A stretch of DNA of 64,000 bases from Polynucleobacter hallstattensis (GCF_018881835.1 NZ_JACVPO010000001.1:682001-746000); one strand, 5' to 3'. Shown: positions 20,741-30,919, counted from the stretch's first letter. Notes: generated by a model not told the origin, from the sequence alone. A program made the numbers and translations.

Positions 20741-21459
20741 CACTGAGTACATCTACTGGTTTTTTTGTCACAGGCACCGATACTGAAGTTGGCAAAACTT
20801 TAGTCAGCGGTGCACTCATTCTTAAACTAAGAAAAGCTGGTATTCGTACAATAGCCTTCAAACCTGTGGTTGCAGGCACTTATATTGATGCTAGTGGCCA
20901 AACACTCAATGAAGACTTAGAGACATTACGGATTGCTTCAGGATTAAAGTCCGGCGAGCAAAGTCTTTGTCCATTTGTTCTAGATGTGGCGGCAGCACCC
21001 CATCTGGTTGCCCAGAAAAATAAGGTGCATTTAGATGCTACCCTGATCTTAGATGAGTTCAATGCATTGACCTCAGTATTCGATTCGGTCGTAGTGGAAG
21101 GTGCGGGAGGGTTTTTAGTGCCGCTAAATGAGCAAGAGGATTTAGGGGATGTAGCTCAGGCGATGGACTTACCAGTCATTCTTGTAGTAGGCATGCGCTT
21201 GGGCTGTATTAATCATGCCCTACTCACTTACGAAGCCATTGCGTCACGTCAGCTAAAGATTGCGGGCTGGGTAGCCAACACGCTAGCAGAGGAAATGCCT
21301 CTATTACCTGAAAATATTCAAACCTTGAAAGACCGCATTTTTGCACCTTTTTTAGGTCTTGTTCCGACCCTTCCTCAGCAGCTTCAGAAATCAGAGAATG
21401 CCCCCTATTCCATTGAGGCCTTAGGGTTTGCTGCAGAGCATATAAAACTACCTGAGTAA
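20737..21459 (+). CDS. bioD: ATP-dependent dethiobiotin synthetase
   Basis: Closes the ureido ring of dethiobiotin from DAPA, CO2 and ATP. Seen: P-loop GTDTEVGKT at residues 13-21 with K20, FKPVVAG, the VEGAGGFLVPLN motif, and VVGMRLGCINHALLT. 240 aa, normal. Last gene of bioAFD; an M20 amidohydrolase follows after 19 bases and may be co-transcribed. Confidence 0.95.
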   Translation: MTLSTSTGFFVTGTDTEVGKTLVSGALILKLRKAGIRTIAFKPVVAGTYIDASGQTLNEDLETLRIASGLKSGEQSLCPFVLDVAAAPHLVAQKNKVHLDATLILDEFNALTSVFDSVVVEGAGGFLVPLNEQEDLGDVAQAMDLPVILVVGMRLGCINHALLTYEAIASRQLKIAGWVANTLAEEMPLLPENIQTLKDRIFAPFLGLVPTLPQQLQKSENAPYSIEALGFAAEHIKLPE

Positions 21460-21478
21460 ATTCAGATAAGATCAATTT

Positions 21479-22672
21479 ATGCGATTACCTCCAGAAATCA
21501 TAGACTCCGCATCAGCTATTCAAGAGATTCGCCGTAATATTCATGCGCACCCAGAATTGCGTTTTGAAGAAAATCGCACATCCGATCTAGTAGCTGAAGC
21601 ACTTTCGAGCTGGGGAATTACGGTTTATCGCGGCCTTGGAAAAACTGGTGTTGTTGGAAGATTGGATGGGGAATTAGGCCCAGGCAAAATGGTTGGGTTA
21701 CGTGCTGACATGGATGCACTGCCATTACAAGAACACAATAACTTTGAACATACTTCAAAGAATCCCGGTAAGATGCATGCCTGTGGCCATGATGGTCACA
21801 CTGCCATGCTCTTGGGTGCCGCTCAATACCTATCCAATCATCGAGACTTTACCGGTTCAGTCATTTTTATTTTTCAGCCAGCAGAAGAAGGTGGTGCTGG
21901 CGCGCAAGAAATGATTAACGATGGGCTCTTTAAACAATTTCCTTGCGATGCTGTCTTTGGTCTACATAACTGGCCGGGACTTGCCGAAGGGCATTTTGGC
22001 GTGACGTCTGGCCCGATGATGGCCTCCAGTAATACTTTTGAAATCACCATTCGAGGCAAAGGTGGACATGCCGCCTTGCCACACAATAGTGCTGACCCCT
22101 TGCTTGCTGGTACTCAAGTTGTGCAAGCCCTGCAAAGCATCATTACACGCAATAAGCGCCCAGTAGATGCGGCAGTGTTATCGGTAACGCAGTTCCATGC
22201 GGGCGAGACAAGTAACGTCATTCCAGATAGTGCGTTTATTGGTGGAACCGTTCGCACGTTCACCTTAGAAGTTTTAGATTTGATTGAGCAACGCTTGCGA
22301 GAAATTTCTCATAACGTATCTAGCGCATTTGACTGTCAAGCTGAAGTCAGCTTTGCTCGCAACTATCCTCCACTCATTAATCATGACAAGGAAGTGAATT
22401 TTGCAAGCGAGGTCATGACTGAGCTAGTCGGAGCGCAAAACGTCAATACCTCAATCGATCCCACGATGGGCGCAGAAGACTTTGCATTCATGCTGCTGGA
22501 GAAACCTGGTTGCTATGTATTTCTAGGTAATGGTGATGGCGATCACCGCTCGGTGGGTCATGGCATGGGCCCATGCCATCTTCACAACCCCTCTTATGAC
22601 TTTAATGACGCACTGATCCCAGTAGGCGTTAGCTACTGGGTCAAGCTAGCTCAACGTTACTTAGAAAAATAA
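21479..22672 (+). CDS. M20D-family amidohydrolase (hippurate hydrolase / N-acyl amino acid amidase type)
   Basis: Zinc/manganese-dependent cytoplasmic hydrolase of N-acylated amino acids or related amides. Seen: RRNIHAHPELRFEE at the N-terminus, RADMDALPLQE, the metal-ligand motif MHACGHDGHTAMLLG, the PAEEGGAGAQEM glutamates, the dimerisation domain with GGHAALPH, and a C-terminal MGAEDFAFML. 397 aa. The substrate cannot be read from sequence. It follows bioD by 19 bases and converges on the enoyl-CoA hydratase. Confidence 0.88.
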   Translation: MRLPPEIIDSASAIQEIRRNIHAHPELRFEENRTSDLVAEALSSWGITVYRGLGKTGVVGRLDGELGPGKMVGLRADMDALPLQEHNNFEHTSKNPGKMHACGHDGHTAMLLGAAQYLSNHRDFTGSVIFIFQPAEEGGAGAQEMINDGLFKQFPCDAVFGLHNWPGLAEGHFGVTSGPMMASSNTFEITIRGKGGHAALPHNSADPLLAGTQVVQALQSIITRNKRPVDAAVLSVTQFHAGETSNVIPDSAFIGGTVRTFTLEVLDLIEQRLREISHNVSSAFDCQAEVSFARNYPPLINHDKEVNFASEVMTELVGAQNVNTSIDPTMGAEDFAFMLLEKPGCYVFLGNGDGDHRSVGHGMGPCHLHNPSYDFNDALIPVGVSYWVKLAQRYLEK

Positions 22673-22692
22673 TTAACTCTGAATGGGAAGTT

Positions 22693-23469
22693 TTACGAGT
22701 TTGTAAATTTCGCTGGGCGCTTTTCCATGAAAGCCGCCATACCCTCTTTTTGATCATTGCTTGCAAAGCAAGAGTGGAATAAACGACGCTCAAGGTGCAT
22801 ACCTTCTGATAGCGTGGTTTCATATGCAGCATTAATGGCCTCTTTCACCATCATCGATGTCAACAGCGGCATGTCTGCAATCGTCGCAGCAATTACCTTC
22901 ACTTCTTTTAGTAAATCTGCTTGCGGGAAAATACGGGCAACAAGACCAGAACGCTCGGCTTCAGTCGCATCCATCATCCGGCCGGTCAGCGCCAAATCCA
23001 TTGCCTTTGCTTTTGAGACTGCGCGTGGTAGACGTTGTGTACCACCAGCGCCAGGGATGATTCCCAACCTCACCTCTGGTTGAGCAAACTTCGCATTATC
23101 AGCTGCCATGATGGTGTCGCACATCATCGCCAACTCACAACCACCACCAAGAGCATATCCAGACACTGCTGCAATGACTGGCTTGCGTACTTTTTTGATC
23201 TCTTCCCAGTTACGAGAAATAAAACCGCTACGATAAACATCAGCAAATCCATACTTCGCCATCGTTGCAATATCTGCGCCGGCGGCAAAAGCTTTTTCAC
23301 TACCGGTTACGATAATGCAACCAATATTGTCGTCAGCATCAAAGCCCAACAGCGCCTTTCCTAATTCATTCATCAACTCATCATTTAGGGCATTTAATAC
23401 TTGAGGGCGATTGAGGGTAATGACGGCAACTTTGCCATCCACTTCAGTCAATATAGTGTTGTAGGTCAT
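22693..23469 (-). CDS. Enoyl-CoA hydratase/isomerase (crotonase family)
   Basis: Hydrates short-chain 2-enoyl-CoA in beta-oxidation. Seen: crotonase core with [12 protein letters not shown] (oxyanion hole), [13 protein letters not shown] (glycine and catalytic Glu), and [18 protein letters not shown] carrying the second catalytic Glu. 258 aa with the ATG at 23469; a TTG three bases upstream is an alternative. Both glutamates are present, which favours a true hydratase close to the short-chain (FadB1/Ech) type. It stands alone, convergent with the amidohydrolase. Confidence 0.9.
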   Translation of the reverse strand: MTYNTILTEVDGKVAVITLNRPQVLNALNDELMNELGKALLGFDADDNIGCIIVTGSEKAFAAGADIATMAKYGFADVYRSGFISRNWEEIKKVRKPVIAAVSGYALGGGCELAMMCDTIMAADNAKFAQPEVRLGIIPGAGGTQRLPRAVSKAKAMDLALTGRMMDATEAERSGLVARIFPQADLLKEVKVIAATIADMPLLTSMMVKEAINAAYETTLSEGMHLERRLFHSCFASNDQKEGMAAFMEKRPAKFTNS

Positions 23470-23494
23470 CAATCTCTTTCAAAAAATAATTTGT

Positions 23495-24649
23495 TCAGCG
23501 TGGTAGCAATAACCACATCTTGCCATCTTGCTTCATGCGTCCCGCTAACTCACCTGCAGAATCTCCTGATCCCCAATAGTAATCTGCTCGTACCCCGCCC
23601 ACAATGGCTTTACCTGTATCTTGGGCCATCACCAACTTTTGCAAGATTTGGCTACTCAAGGGTTTGGTAGTACTCAAGAAGACTGGGGCACCTAAGGGCA
23701 TCGCCTTCAGATCAATGGCAATACTACGTTCGGCTGTTAAAGGGACTCCCAAAGCACCATTAGGGCCAAGGTCAGGGCTGACATTACTCGGCAACTCTTT
23801 AAAGAATACAAATCGAGGATTGGCATTGAGCATCTCCTCTACTCGGCCTGGGTTGCGCTTAGCCCATGTAGAAATGCCCTGCATTGTTGCTTCACCGCGC
23901 GTGATATCCTTGCGATCTAGCAACCACTGGGCAAAAGACTTGAACGGCTGATCATTGGTGCCGGCATAACCAAGTCGCAATACACGTCCATCTTCTAAAC
24001 GAATTTTTCCAGAGCCCTGAATTTGCATAAAAGCTGCAGTTACAGGATCTTGTACCCAGGCGATTTCTGAGCCTCGCAGTACTCCAGAACTCATGAGTTC
24101 TGCACGTGCTGGTGCAGGGTTTGGCTTTGAGCCCTTCCAGGCGTTTGGCAGGCCATACAAGGGAACAGAATAGGTGGCTGTGCGGGTCTGGGAGCCATTC
24201 ATGACGGGCTCGTAATATCCGGTGATTAAGCCTGATTCATTGCCTGTAGCGCTATTACGTACTTCGTATGCCTGAAAATTTCCCTCGAAGTATTGGCGAA
24301 CTGCACGTTCATCACGACCTGAAACGTTACCGGCTTGAGCGCATGCCTGGCGCCAATTCATTTCACTATTACGTTTCCGCAGGGCATCACAACTCTTGAG
24401 CCAAGCTGGCCAAGCTTGGGTTAAATTATCTTCCTGCCAACCAGGCAAGTCCTGCCAGGAAACAGATCGGAAGCTGGCGATCGAAGAGCTGTAGCTAGTT
24501 GGGGCAGCGCCACTAGATCGATAAACAGATCCACGGGTGGAAGGCGTAGAGCAAGCAGCCAATAAGCTCGCAATACTGATAACGAATACACTGCAGACAA
24601 AGACTCGCGAAGTATTTTTGCGACTTATTAATTTGGATATAGAAATCAT
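23495..24649 (-). CDS. mltA: Membrane-bound lytic murein transglycosylase A
   Basis: Outer-membrane lipoprotein cleaving peptidoglycan glycan strands to anhydro-muropeptides. Seen with start at ATG 24649: basic N-region, hydrophobic core, and lipobox LLAAC with C33; then the MltA domain (LITGYYEPVMNGSQTR) and the C-terminal 3D domain with AQDTGKAIVGGVRADYYWG. The frame opens further upstream (to 24754), but that adds 35 basic residues ahead of the signal peptide, so 384 aa is preferred. Last gene of an apaG-mltA pair. Confidence 0.94.
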   Translation of the reverse strand: MISISKLISRKNTSRVFVCSVFVISIASLLAACSTPSTRGSVYRSSGAAPTSYSSSIASFRSVSWQDLPGWQEDNLTQAWPAWLKSCDALRKRNSEMNWRQACAQAGNVSGRDERAVRQYFEGNFQAYEVRNSATGNESGLITGYYEPVMNGSQTRTATYSVPLYGLPNAWKGSKPNPAPARAELMSSGVLRGSEIAWVQDPVTAAFMQIQGSGKIRLEDGRVLRLGYAGTNDQPFKSFAQWLLDRKDITRGEATMQGISTWAKRNPGRVEEMLNANPRFVFFKELPSNVSPDLGPNGALGVPLTAERSIAIDLKAMPLGAPVFLSTTKPLSSQILQKLVMAQDTGKAIVGGVRADYYWGSGDSAGELAGRMKQDGKMWLLLPR

Positions 24650-24761
24650 GATTGCCAATTTACTCGATGAATACCCGATGATCTTGTTTGCCTTGGAGGG
24701 CGGCCTAGCCTTAGCCCTCCTGCTTTTTATTGTCCTGTGGACTGGTAAGGGCAAAAAATAG
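24648..24761 (+). CDS. Possible 37-residue single-span membrane protein
   Basis: A short plus-strand ORF in the apaG-mltA gap: MIANLLDEYPM, then a hydrophobic span of about 20 residues (LALALLLFIVLW), then a basic end TGKGKK. The layout is that of small bitopic membrane proteins. It overlaps the mltA start codon head to head and has only a weak ribosome site (GGATAT). It could be chance coding opposite the mltA leader, since a leucine-rich frame can arise easily; no function is proposed. Confidence 0.3.
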   Translation: MIANLLDEYPMILFALEGGLALALLLFIVLWTGKGKK

Positions 24762-24774
24762 TGTTTTTGAGAGC

Positions 24775-25149
24775 CTAGTGCAAGGTTCTGGGCATCACCA
24801 AGGCAAATTCAGGGATTGGGGCCTGGAAAAACTGAGCTTCTTCAGTGACACAAAAATACTCACCACGCATTGTTCCCGCCGGCGTTGGTAATGTAGCCCA
24901 ACTGGTGTACTCAAACTGTTCCCCTGCCCGTAAAAGGGGTTGTTGGCCTACCACTCCTAGGCCACGCACCTCTTGGACATCATTTTCTCCATCGGTGATA
25001 AACCAATGACGGGCGATTAACTGGATACTGGCCGTTCCAGTATTTTTAATAGTGACCGTGTAGGCAAAGGCAAACTGACGATTATCGGGATCAGACTGCT
25101 CAGCCAAATACTGGGTTTTGACCGTAATGCTAATTTCATGAGGATTCAT
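24775..25149 (-). CDS. apaG: ApaG domain protein
   Basis: Small all-beta (fibronectin III-like) protein of unclear role, linked to Co2+ resistance/Mg2+ efflux and Ap4A metabolism in enterobacteria. Seen: FAYTVTIKNTGTASIQLIAR, EVRGLGVVGQQPLL, TPAGTMRGEYFCVTEE and the C-terminal FALVMPRTLH, all ApaG landmarks. Start at ATG 25149 gives 124 aa as in the family; an in-frame ATG at 25167 would add six residues. Divergent from rpe, upstream of mltA. Confidence 0.93.
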   Translation of the reverse strand: MNPHEISITVKTQYLAEQSDPDNRQFAFAYTVTIKNTGTASIQLIARHWFITDGENDVQEVRGLGVVGQQPLLRAGEQFEYTSWATLPTPAGTMRGEYFCVTEEAQFFQAPIPEFALVMPRTLH

Positions 25150-25198
25150 GCTCGAATTCTGCTCCATCCTAAGCCCAACTGCAAGCTAGAATCTAGGG

Positions 25199-25924
25199 AT
25201 GGATAGCCAGAAATCACCCTCAAATAGCCAGTTTGTCATTGCACCCTCCATTTTGTCGGCCGACTTCGCCTGCCTAGGCAAGGAAGTTCAGGATGTTCTC
25301 TTGGCGGGTGCAGACTGGATTCACTTTGATGTGATGGATAACCATTACGTCCCCAACCTGACTATTGGCCCCTTGGTTTGCGAGGCAATTCGCCCACATG
25401 CAACAAAAGATGGCAAGCCAGCGATGATTGATGTGCACCTGATGGTGGAACCAGTTGATCGCCTCATTCCAGATTTTGCAAAAGCAGGTGCAAACCTGAT
25501 TAGCTTTCATCCAGAGGCAAGTCCTCATGTGAACCGCACAATTAATTTGATTCGCGATCAAGGTTGTCAAACTGGATTGGTTTTAAACCCAGCAACACCG
25601 CTTGATCACCTTGACCACACATTGGAATTGCTCGACCTTGTGTTACTTATGTCAGTCAACCCAGGCTTTGGTGGTCAGTCATTTATCCCTAGTACTCTAA
25701 ATAAGATTACTCAAGTGCGTGCGCGCCTAGATCGTTATCAACAAGAGACTGGACGCCATATTCGCCTTGAAGTGGATGGCGGAATTAAGGTCGACAATAT
25801 TGCAGAAGTAGCCAAAGCTGGTGCAGATACTTTTGTTGCTGGCTCAGCAATCTTTGGCAAAGAAAATTATGCCGACGTGGTTAAAGCGATGCGCGCAGAA
25901 CTAGCGACGTCAGGAAAAGCGTAA
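25199..25924 (+). CDS. rpe: Ribulose-phosphate 3-epimerase
   Basis: TIM-barrel enzyme interconverting ribulose-5-P and xylulose-5-P. Seen: [13 protein letters not shown] at the N-terminus, [38 protein letters not shown] and LEVDGGI, containing the metal-binding His/Asp pairs. 241 aa, slightly long at the N-terminus. Its stop and the trpE start share a base (TAATG). In many betaproteobacteria gph lies between rpe and trpE; here it is absent. Confidence 0.97.
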   Translation: MDSQKSPSNSQFVIAPSILSADFACLGKEVQDVLLAGADWIHFDVMDNHYVPNLTIGPLVCEAIRPHATKDGKPAMIDVHLMVEPVDRLIPDFAKAGANLISFHPEASPHVNRTINLIRDQGCQTGLVLNPATPLDHLDHTLELLDLVLLMSVNPGFGGQSFIPSTLNKITQVRARLDRYQQETGRHIRLEVDGGIKVDNIAEVAKAGADTFVAGSAIFGKENYADVVKAMRAELATSGKA

Positions 25925-27429
25925 TGCAGCACGAAGAATTTCTTGCCCTCGCAAAACAGGGTTTTAATCGTATTCCATTAGTGAAAGAAGTTTTAGCAGA
26001 CTTAGAGACGCCGCTCTCGCTCTACGTCAAGCTCACTCAAGCCTTTGGACAAAAAAATACCTATCTACTTGAATCTGTCTTAGGTGGCGAGCGCTTTGGT
26101 CGCTTCTCATTCATTGGCTTACCTGCAAAAACTGTTTTGAGAACAGTAGGGACGCCTGATGCACCACTCACTGAAGTTCTCTTCAATGACAAGGTGGTTG
26201 AAAGTAATGATGACAACCCATTAGATTTTGTAGACGCTTATTTCAAGCGCTACAAAGTTGCAGTCCAGCCCGGCCTCCCACGCTTCTGTGGTGGGCTTGC
26301 TGGCTACTTTGGCTATGACACAGTTCGTTACATTGAATCGCGTTTAGCAAAACACCATCTACCAGATGAATTGGGTGTACCCGATATTCAATTGATGCTC
26401 ACCGAAGAGTTAGCAGTTGTTGATAACGTTGCAGGTCGTATTTATTTAATTGTCTATGCAGACCCCAGCGTGATGGATAGCTTTGATAAAGGCCAAGCGC
26501 GTTTAAAAGAATTGCTTGCTTGCTTAAGCAAACCTGTGAGCATGCCAGCCTCATTACCAAGCACTAAAACAGAATTGATCCGCAATTTCAAGGCAGCAGA
26601 CTTTGAAAATGCCGTTCTCAAAACCAAAGAATATATATTGGCTGGCGATTGCATGCAGGTGGTGATTGGCCAGCGCATTAGTAAACCATTTACAGATTCA
26701 CCGCTTGCTCTCTATCGTGCATTGCGCTCTTTGAATCCATCGCCTTATATGTACTTCTATGACTTTGGTGATCTGCAGGTAGTGGGCTCATCACCAGAAA
26801 TCTTAGTGCGCCAAGAGCAACGTGAGAGTCAGAAGATTGTGACGATTCGTCCGCTAGCTGGCACACGTCCTCGTGGCGCGACACCCGAGGAAGATGAGCG
26901 CCTTGCTACAGAATTACTTGCCGATCCAAAAGAGATTGCTGAACATGTCATGTTGATTGACTTGGCGCGTAATGATGTGGGTCGTATTGCAAAGACAGGC
27001 ACCGTTAAAGTGACTGATTCGATGTCGATTGAAAAATATTCTCATGTACAGCATATTGTGAGCTCTGTTGAAGGCGAGCTATTAGACAATATGAGTAATA
27101 TGGATGTTCTGCGTGCAACTTTCCCTGCTGGTACTTTATCGGGCGCCCCTAAAATTCGGGCAATGGAAATTATTGATGAGATGGAAATTGTGAAACGCGG
27201 GGTTTATGGTGGTGCAGTAGGCTACCTCTCCTTCTCTGGAGATATGGATGTAGCGATTGCCATTCGCACCGGCGTGATTCGTGATGGCGTACTACATTCT
27301 CAAGCAGGCGCTGGTGTAGTAGCAGACTCTGACCCCACTGCCGAATGGAAGGAAACCGAAGTGAAAGCTCGAGCAGTTTTAATGGCGGCTGATTTAGTGC
27401 AAGGGGGACTCGATGCTCCTCATGATTGA
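25924..27429 (+). CDS. trpE: Anthranilate synthase component I
   Basis: Converts chorismate and ammonia (from TrpG) to anthranilate. Seen: the N-terminal LLES element ([17 protein letters not shown]) that forms the tryptophan feedback site, and the C-terminal chorismate-binding domain with [42 protein letters not shown] and [16 protein letters not shown]. 501 aa, usual. Overlaps trpG by 17 bases, suggesting coupled synthesis of the two subunits. No leader-peptide attenuator is possible immediately upstream because rpe abuts. Confidence 0.97.
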   Translation: MQHEEFLALAKQGFNRIPLVKEVLADLETPLSLYVKLTQAFGQKNTYLLESVLGGERFGRFSFIGLPAKTVLRTVGTPDAPLTEVLFNDKVVESNDDNPLDFVDAYFKRYKVAVQPGLPRFCGGLAGYFGYDTVRYIESRLAKHHLPDELGVPDIQLMLTEELAVVDNVAGRIYLIVYADPSVMDSFDKGQARLKELLACLSKPVSMPASLPSTKTELIRNFKAADFENAVLKTKEYILAGDCMQVVIGQRISKPFTDSPLALYRALRSLNPSPYMYFYDFGDLQVVGSSPEILVRQEQRESQKIVTIRPLAGTRPRGATPEEDERLATELLADPKEIAEHVMLIDLARNDVGRIAKTGTVKVTDSMSIEKYSHVQHIVSSVEGELLDNMSNMDVLRATFPAGTLSGAPKIRAMEIIDEMEIVKRGVYGGAVGYLSFSGDMDVAIAIRTGVIRDGVLHSQAGAGVVADSDPTAEWKETEVKARAVLMAADLVQGGLDAPHD

Positions 27430-27979
27430 TAACTACGATTCATTTACCTACAACCTCGTTCAGTATTTTGCAGAACTTGGTGAAGAGGTAAAAGTCTTCC
27501 GTAATGATGAAATTTCCGTTGAAGAGATCGCTAAGATTAATCCTGCACGTATTTGTATTTCACCAGGGCCCTGCAGTCCAGCTGAAGCAGGGATTTCAGT
27601 GGCTACGATTCAACGCTATGCCGGACAGATTCCAATCCTAGGTGTCTGCCTTGGACACCAAGCCATTGGTGAAGCATTCGGCGGAAAAATTATTCGCGCC
27701 CAGAAAGTCATGCATGGCAAGACTGATGATATTCACCATACTGGTGTTGGTGTTTTCAAAGATTTACCCAACCCATTCAAAGTAACGCGTTATCACTCAC
27801 TCGCAATTGAAAAGAACTCATTACCGGCAGTTCTTGAAATAACCGCCACTTCTTCCGATGGTGAAATTATGGGAGTACGCCATAAAGAACTCGCAGTAGA
27901 AGGCGTGCAATTTCATCCAGAATCGATTCTTTCAGAACATGGTCATGCATTACTGAAGAACTTCTTGCAAGCCAAATAA
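27413..27979 (+). CDS. trpG: Anthranilate synthase component II (glutamine amidotransferase)
   Basis: Class I glutaminase supplying ammonia to TrpE. Seen: [13 protein letters not shown] at the N-terminus, nucleophile C79 in [15 protein letters not shown], and H168/E170 in VQFHPESI. 188 aa, the stand-alone TrpG/PabA size. It may also serve aminodeoxychorismate synthase, as in many bacteria with a single copy; this cannot be decided here. The rpe-trp order and 17-base overlap with trpE make TrpG the main role. Confidence 0.96.
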   Translation: MLLMIDNYDSFTYNLVQYFAELGEEVKVFRNDEISVEEIAKINPARICISPGPCSPAEAGISVATIQRYAGQIPILGVCLGHQAIGEAFGGKIIRAQKVMHGKTDDIHHTGVGVFKDLPNPFKVTRYHSLAIEKNSLPAVLEITATSSDGEIMGVRHKELAVEGVQFHPESILSEHGHALLKNFLQAK

Positions 27980-28003
27980 ATCACAGGTACGAAGTCGAAC
28001 CCA

Positions 28004-29026
28004 ATGTCTATTACTCCACAGCAAGCATTACAGCGTTGTATTGAACATCGTGAACTCTTTCATGACGAGATGACTGCAATGATGCGTCTGATCATGAGTG
28101 GTGAGATGCCGCCAACTTTGGTTGCCGGCCTACTCGTTGCCCTGCGCACCAAAAAGGAGACTGTTGGTGAAATCGCTGCAGCTGCGCAAGTTATGCGTGA
28201 ATTTGCGACGCCAGTACATGTTGAGTATAGAAAAAATTTAGTTGACGTAGTGGGCACAGGTGGAGACGGCGCTCACACTTTCAATATTTCTACAGCTGCC
28301 ATGTTTGTCGCTGCAGCAGCTGGTGCAAAAATTGCTAAGCATGGCAATCGCAGCGTGAGTAGCAAATCCGGTAGCGCAGATATTTTGGAGTCCTTAGGCG
28401 TGAAGCTGTCGCTTTCACCAGAGCAAGTCGCGAAGTGTATTTCTGAGGTGGGTGCGGGCTTTATGTTTGCTCCAAAACATCACCCTGCAATGAAGAATGT
28501 TGTGCCAATTCGCAAAGATTTGGGTGTGCGTACCATTTTTAATATCCTAGGGCCTCTTACAAACCCAGCAGATGCCAAGCGCATCCTGATGGGTGTATTC
28601 CATGCAGACTTAGTCGGTATTCAGGCGCGGGTATTGCAAGCAATGGGAATGGATCATGCGTTAGTGGTTTATGGCCGAGATGGTTTAGATGAGATCTCTC
28701 TTGAGGGCCCCACCTTCGTTGGCGAATTAAAAGATGGCCAAGTTCGTGAATATGAGATTCATCCAAAAGACTTTGGTTTAAGTACGGCACCTACCAGCAG
28801 CTTTAAGGTGGCCGATGCCGAAGAATCTAAGGCGATTGTTTTAGATGTGCTCAATAAAAAATCCGGCCCAGCAAGTGACATTGTTTGCCTCAATGCTGGT
28901 GCGGTACTGTATGTAGCTGATGTAGCGCCAAGCATTGCTAGCGGCATTCAGATGGCGCAAGCAGCCATTGCATCTGGTGCCGCCCGTCAAAAGCTAGACC
29001 AATTTGTAGCAGCAACCCAAAACTAA
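28004..29026 (+). CDS. trpD: Anthranilate phosphoribosyltransferase
   Basis: Transfers phosphoribose from PRPP to anthranilate. Seen: PRPP-binding [15 protein letters not shown] near residue 82, [18 protein letters not shown], metal-binding GLDEIS, and [10 protein letters not shown]. 340 aa, single-domain form, not fused to TrpG. It follows trpG by 24 bases and precedes trpC by 11. Confidence 0.97.
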   Translation: MSITPQQALQRCIEHRELFHDEMTAMMRLIMSGEMPPTLVAGLLVALRTKKETVGEIAAAAQVMREFATPVHVEYRKNLVDVVGTGGDGAHTFNISTAAMFVAAAAGAKIAKHGNRSVSSKSGSADILESLGVKLSLSPEQVAKCISEVGAGFMFAPKHHPAMKNVVPIRKDLGVRTIFNILGPLTNPADAKRILMGVFHADLVGIQARVLQAMGMDHALVVYGRDGLDEISLEGPTFVGELKDGQVREYEIHPKDFGLSTAPTSSFKVADAEESKAIVLDVLNKKSGPASDIVCLNAGAVLYVADVAPSIASGIQMAQAAIASGAARQKLDQFVAATQN

Positions 29027-29037
29027 CTAAGATCTTC

Positions 29038-29841
29038 ATGAGCGATATCCTCGACAAAATTGTTGCTACCAAGAAAATGGAGATCGCCGCTGATTTGAAA
29101 AAGATCTCTTTAGCTAATCAACGTGATCAAGCTGAAGAAAATAATCGTGATGCACTGTTAAAGCCGCGGGGCTTTATTCTATCTATCGAGCGAAAGATCG
29201 CAGCAGGCAAAGCCGGCGTCATTACCGAGATTAAGAAAGCCAGTCCTAGCAAGGGAATCCTGCGAGAGAATTTTCAGCCAGCTGAGATTGCTCAATCCTA
29301 TGAAAAATACGGAGCGGCCTGTTTGTCTGTCCTCACAGACAAAGATTATTTTCAGGGAACTAATGTCTACCTTCAGGCCGCAAGAGCTGCATGCAAGATT
29401 CCAGTCTTACGTAAAGACTTTACGATCGACCCCTATCAAGTCTATGAGGCAAGGGCAATAGGTGCCGATGCTATTTTGCTCATTGTGGCCTGCTTAGAAC
29501 TCAATCAAATGAAGGAGCTAGAAGCTTGTGCTCATGAACTCGGTCTTGATGTCCTCGTTGAGGTTCATAACGCTCCCGAGCTAGAGCAAGCCCTTGAATT
29601 AAAAACGCCATTGCTTGGAATCAATAATCGCAATCTGAAAACTTTTGAAGTTACCCTTCAAACAACCCTGTCCTTGCTGTCAATGGTTCCCGCTGGCAAA
29701 ACCCTGGTGACCGAATCTGGAATCATGAATCGTGCCGATGTGCAATTGATGCGCGATCATCAGATCAATGCATTCTTGGTAGGCGAAGCCTTTATGAGGG
29801 CAGATGATCCGGGGCTAGCTTTGGTCAAGCTATTTAGTTAA
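29038..29841 (+). CDS. trpC: Indole-3-glycerol-phosphate synthase
   Basis: TIM-barrel enzyme closing the indole ring. Seen: [18 protein letters not shown] near residue 60, [54 protein letters not shown] and [11 protein letters not shown]. 267 aa, monofunctional (no PRAI domain). Last gene of the rpe-trpEGDC run; its stop overlaps by four bases the stop of the convergent membrane gene on the other strand. Confidence 0.97.
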   Translation: MSDILDKIVATKKMEIAADLKKISLANQRDQAEENNRDALLKPRGFILSIERKIAAGKAGVITEIKKASPSKGILRENFQPAEIAQSYEKYGAACLSVLTDKDYFQGTNVYLQAARAACKIPVLRKDFTIDPYQVYEARAIGADAILLIVACLELNQMKELEACAHELGLDVLVEVHNAPELEQALELKTPLLGINNRNLKTFEVTLQTTLSLLSMVPAGKTLVTESGIMNRADVQLMRDHQINAFLVGEAFMRADDPGLALVKLFS

Positions 29842-30416
29842 TTAGATTTAGAGGGCCTCATTAGATCTAAGCCGTATTTAACAAGCCCGATCAGTATTAC
29901 CGCCCCGAGCATGTCGCCAATCAACATGACTAAGAAATGATTGAGAGTTCCTGCTTCATCAAGGCCTCGAACTGCGAACCACCATTGGTGTAAGCCTGAA
30001 CTTAGGGCAGCGTAAATCAAAATACAAATTACCAGCTTCTGTAAGCTCAAGTTACTTAAATCGGATGAGATACTGATATTGCTCATCACAAAGAGTCTTG
30101 CTAGGTATGGTGCAAAGCCAGATATCAACCCGATGCCAATATAAGTGGTGAGCTCGAGTGGGAATTGCCCAAAAAAACAAATTACAAATGAAGCAATGGC
30201 AATGCCAACGGCGCCAGATAAGCCAAAGATGAGCGTCAAAAATAAACGTAAGCCGGCTGGAAGATAAATCCAATTCACGCCAAGACCATAGCTAAGGTGC
30301 GTTGTAAGCCAAGCGTTGACAAAGAAAAGGCTTGAGTAAGCAAGCACGCTTACGGTAAATCCAAGCATCCATTCGTGACTTTTTTTATCCATTGCAGCGA
30401 GTATGGTTGATTCCAT
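29838..30416 (-). CDS. Polytopic membrane protein, MASE1-like, unknown function
   Basis: Not recognised as a named family. About six hydrophobic segments; the second reads [17 protein letters not shown] and is followed by AVGIAIASF and [18 protein letters not shown], resembling the LPAG-containing sensor membrane domain MASE1. There is no cytoplasmic output domain. The ATG at 30416 gives 192 aa; a TTG at 30428 and a later ATG at 30392 are alternatives. Divergent from a winged-helix gene with a shared palindrome between them, which suggests a regulated pair. Confidence 0.7.
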   Translation of the reverse strand: MESTILAAMDKKSHEWMLGFTVSVLAYSSLFFVNAWLTTHLSYGLGVNWIYLPAGLRLFLTLIFGLSGAVGIAIASFVICFFGQFPLELTTYIGIGLISGFAPYLARLFVMSNISISSDLSNLSLQKLVICILIYAALSSGLHQWWFAVRGLDEAGTLNHFLVMLIGDMLGAVILIGLVKYGLDLMRPSKSN

Positions 30417-30429
30417 AAATACATACAAG

Positions 30430-30457
30430 TTGCGAACAAGATTAATAGGTCTACAAT
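30430..30457 (+). promoter_or_regulatory. Possible promoter of the winged-helix gene
   Basis: TTGCGA (30430-30435), 16-base spacer, TACAAT (30452-30457). Transcription would start within the palindrome that follows at 30462-30477. Confidence 0.4.
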
Positions 30458-30461
30458 AGTA

Positions 30462-30477
30462 TTAACCCTAGGGCTAA
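30462..30477. promoter_or_regulatory. Candidate operator palindrome between the divergent pair
   Basis: TTAACCCTAGGGCTAA, two eight-base arms with one mismatched pair. It sits between the divergent starts and over the predicted start point of the plus-strand gene. MarR-like winged-helix proteins commonly bind such palindromes in their own promoter, so autoregulation is inferred, not shown. Confidence 0.4.
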
Positions 30478-30504
30478 CTACTCATACTTAACGCACCAAA
30501 CACA

Positions 30505-30855
30505 ATGTCTACAACTAAATCTTCTTGCTATATTCGTTTTTTAAATCTGATCGATGTTCTTGATCGAATTAATCCTGGTAAAAAACTCGATGCCATTGAA
30601 GAGAGTCTGCTGGACAAAATCATTTTGAGCTTTCATGCCAAGCAAGCACTGTTAGTTGGTGACTTAATTTCTCTGTCTGAGTTTGGCTCTCAAGCCACAC
30701 TGCACGGACGTCTAAAGAATCTCAGCGCCATGGGCTATATCAAGATGGCAGCGAATGAGGATGGGCGCAAAAAAGAAGTGGTTCCCACTAAGATCGCCAT
30801 CAAGCGCTATGAAGAAATTTCTAAATGTCTTGAAAAGGCTGTCAAAGCCGGTTGA
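30505..30855 (+). CDS. MarR-like winged-helix DNA-binding protein
   Basis: 116 aa. Helical N-terminal half, then a winged-helix core: VGDLISLSEFGSQATLHGRL fits helix-turn-helix recognition, LSAMGYIKMAAN starts the wing, and DGRKKEVVPT matches the D-R-x-K-x-V-x-P-T signature seen in MarR-type wings. The C-terminal helix would dimerise. Divergent from the MASE1-like membrane gene and followed by a strong terminator, so it is a single-gene unit. The ligand and regulon are unknown. Confidence 0.65.
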   Translation: MSTTKSSCYIRFLNLIDVLDRINPGKKLDAIEESLLDKIILSFHAKQALLVGDLISLSEFGSQATLHGRLKNLSAMGYIKMAANEDGRKKEVVPTKIAIKRYEEISKCLEKAVKAG

Positions 30856-30875
30856 TTTACGCCCCTCCAAAAAGC

Positions 30876-30903
30876 AAAAAGCCCTTAGTAACAAGGGCTT
30901 TTT
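30876..30903. terminator. Bidirectional Rho-independent terminator
   Basis: An 11-base perfect stem (AAAAAGCCCTT / AAGGGCTTTTT) with a six-base loop, with T-runs on both strands. It separates the winged-helix gene (plus) from ychF (minus). Confidence 0.9.
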
Positions 30904-30919
30904 CTTTAGTGATGATGCT

